From the NCBI GenBank assembly GCA_036823195.1, contig DAISGI010000037.1, forward strand, positions 1 through 24,276: 24,276 nt of DNA. The letters run 5' to 3'. The translations under genes were made by a program, and so were the position numbers. The DNA comes from UBA4874 sp002399435. GTDB taxonomy: Bacteria > Bacillota > Clostridia > Caldicoprobacterales > DTU083. The notes below the pieces were generated by a model that did no database searches, was not told where the DNA came from, and was given only the letters and a program-made list of their open reading frames with translations. Of the stretch, positions 23,207-24,276 are shown one piece after another; the first letter of the stretch is position 1; every line of letters starts with the position of its first letter.

Positions 23207-24276
23207 TCAGCCAGGATTGGCGAAGTTCAATTTGGCGGTGGACAGCATGAGCTTGATGCGGTTCTCCTGATTGATCCGCGTCGCACTCGGGTCATAATCG
23301 ATGGCTACGATGTTGGCATTGGGATGGTTTTCCCTGATTTTACGGATCATTCCCTTTCCGACGATATGGTTTGGCAGGCAGCCAAAGGGCTGGGTGCAGA
23401 CGATATTCTCCACGCCGGACGTTACCATCCCCAGCATTTCAGCTGTCAGAAGCCAGCCTTCCCCCATTTTGGCGCCGGTTGAGATATAACCGGAGACCAG
23501 GGATTTGATGTGTTCAAAGGAAGCCGGCACCCGGAAACGCTTTTGGGTCCGGACCGCTTCCCTCATCATGTTCTGCATTTTTTCCAGGAATTTTTTCAGA
23601 ATAAAATTCAGGGTGGCAGCTGCTTTGTGACCGCCATACAGTTTTGCATCGGTCACTCCATTGTCGCAGCTGTAGAGGACAAAATTGAGGAGCCCCGGGA
23701 TTTCCACTTCCGTGTCTTCCTTCAGAAGAAATTCCTCCAGATTATTGTTTCCCAGGGGAGAATACTGCATATAGATTTCCCCCACGATGCCCACACGGAT
23801 CTTTTTTTTATCCTGAACGGGGATGGATGCAAACTCGGCCGCAATTTGATCCATATTCTTTTTTACTTGTTTGTTGTTCAGAATGCTTTTTCCGCTGAGC
23901 TCACGGCTTAGTTTCTGAATCCATTTTTCGGTCAGCCGGTCAGCAGCCCCTGTATGAACTTCGTAGGGGCGGACCTGATTGGAAACCAACATGAGAATGT
24001 CTCCATAAAGAACAGCATAGACCAGCTGAACCAGCATTCCCGGTGTGATCTGAAATCCGGGATTTTTTTCCATACCATTCATATTGAAGGAAACCACTGG
24101 TATCTTTTCCAAACCGTTCTTTTTCAGGGCCTTTCGAAGCAGATAGATGTAGTTGGATGCCCGGCAGCCGCCTCCGGTTTGGGTAATAATGAGGGCGATC
24201 CGGTCAATGTCATATTTTCCGCTATGAATGGCATCCAGCAGCTGCCCAATAACCAGAAGGGCAGGATAGCAGATAT
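23207..24276 (-). CDS. 2-hydroxyacyl-CoA dehydratase activase-related protein, C-terminal part (partial)
   Basis: C-terminal ~356 residues of a larger protein whose start lies beyond the window. The frame stays open to the edge; a TTG at 24112 is internal, since family sequence (ICYPALLVIGQLLDAI, QTGGGCRASNYIYLLRKAL) continues upstream of it. Downstream landmarks are GEIYMQYSPLGNNNLEEFL, TQPFGCLPNHIVGKGMIRKI and IDYDPSATRINQENRIKLML. These match the large activase/dehydratase-like proteins of anaerobes (DUF2229/COG3580-3581 type), related to HgdC and HgdAB. Classical members use ATP and an iron-sulfur cluster to drive radical dehydration of 2-hydroxyacyl-CoA in amino acid fermentation; the role of these long fused versions is not settled. 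Convergent with the opp operon. Confidence 0.8.
   Translation of the reverse strand, partial: ICYPALLVIGQLLDAIHSGKYDIDRIALIITQTGGGCRASNYIYLLRKALKKNGLEKIPVVSFNMNGMEKNPGFQITPGMLVQLVYAVLYGDILMLVSNQVRPYEVHTGAADRLTEKWIQKLSRELSGKSILNNKQVKKNMDQIAAEFASIPVQDKKKIRVGIVGEIYMQYSPLGNNNLEEFLLKEDTEVEIPGLLNFVLYSCDNGVTDAKLYGGHKAAATLNFILKKFLEKMQNMMREAVRTQKRFRVPASFEHIKSLVSGYISTGAKMGEGWLLTAEMLGMVTSGVENIVCTQPFGCLPNHIVGKGMIRKIRENHPNANIVAIDYDPSATRINQENRIKLMLSTAKLNFANPG

Overview
The window looks like chromosome from an anaerobic, low-to-mid GC Firmicute of class Clostridia (Lachnospiraceae or a related family; the exact taxon cannot be read from it). The signs are a T-box leader, strong AGGAGG-type ribosome binding sites, lipoprotein signal peptides, a clostridial-type citrate synthase, and the end of a large 2-hydroxyacyl-CoA dehydratase activase-like protein. 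Most genes are close to half GC. One gene and its flanks (about 12944-14940) are clearly AT-rich.

Layout: (1) 27-3247: a consensus promoter and T-box riboswitch precede a three-gene ABC importer of the TrpXYZ type. The specifier codon reads UUC (Phe), not UGG (Trp). (2) 3330-6970: a promoter, a pyridoxal/pyridoxamine kinase, then metN-metI-metQ for methionine uptake, closed by a long terminator hairpin. (3) 6978-8369, minus strand: citrate synthase. (4) 8744-12943: galE, a sugar-1-phosphate nucleotidyltransferase, an N-acetylhexosamine 1-kinase-like kinase and a CE7-type esterase. Together they look like a salvage route for (possibly O-acetylated) N-acetylhexosamines feeding UDP-sugars. (5) 12944-15066: an AT-rich one-gene ABC exporter module flanked by near-identical direct repeats, followed by what may be the stub of a disrupted gene. 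(6) 14790-23170: a structured leader and an oppABCDF-type peptide importer, then a small membrane protein. (7) 23207-24276, minus strand: the C-terminal part of a 2-hydroxyacyl-CoA dehydratase activase-related protein that runs off the window.

The most unusual part is the peptide transporter. Its OppC permease carries seven RCC1-like repeats, predicted to fold as a seven-bladed beta-propeller, inserted in the extracytoplasmic segment after the first membrane helix. Its OppF ATPase carries an extra helical domain of about 190 residues between Walker A and the Q-loop. OppF also has an N-terminal tail of tandem tetrapeptides (DTTK/DMTK/NMTK) encoded by a 12-bp repeat that broke the assembly (100 N). 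This combination is a candidate for an undescribed, elaborated peptide-uptake or peptide-sensing complex.

Functionally the window centres on import of amino acids and peptides (Phe-type, Met, oligopeptides), PLP supply, amino-sugar salvage and central or fermentative metabolism. That fits an amino-acid- and glycan-consuming gut-type anaerobe (inference).
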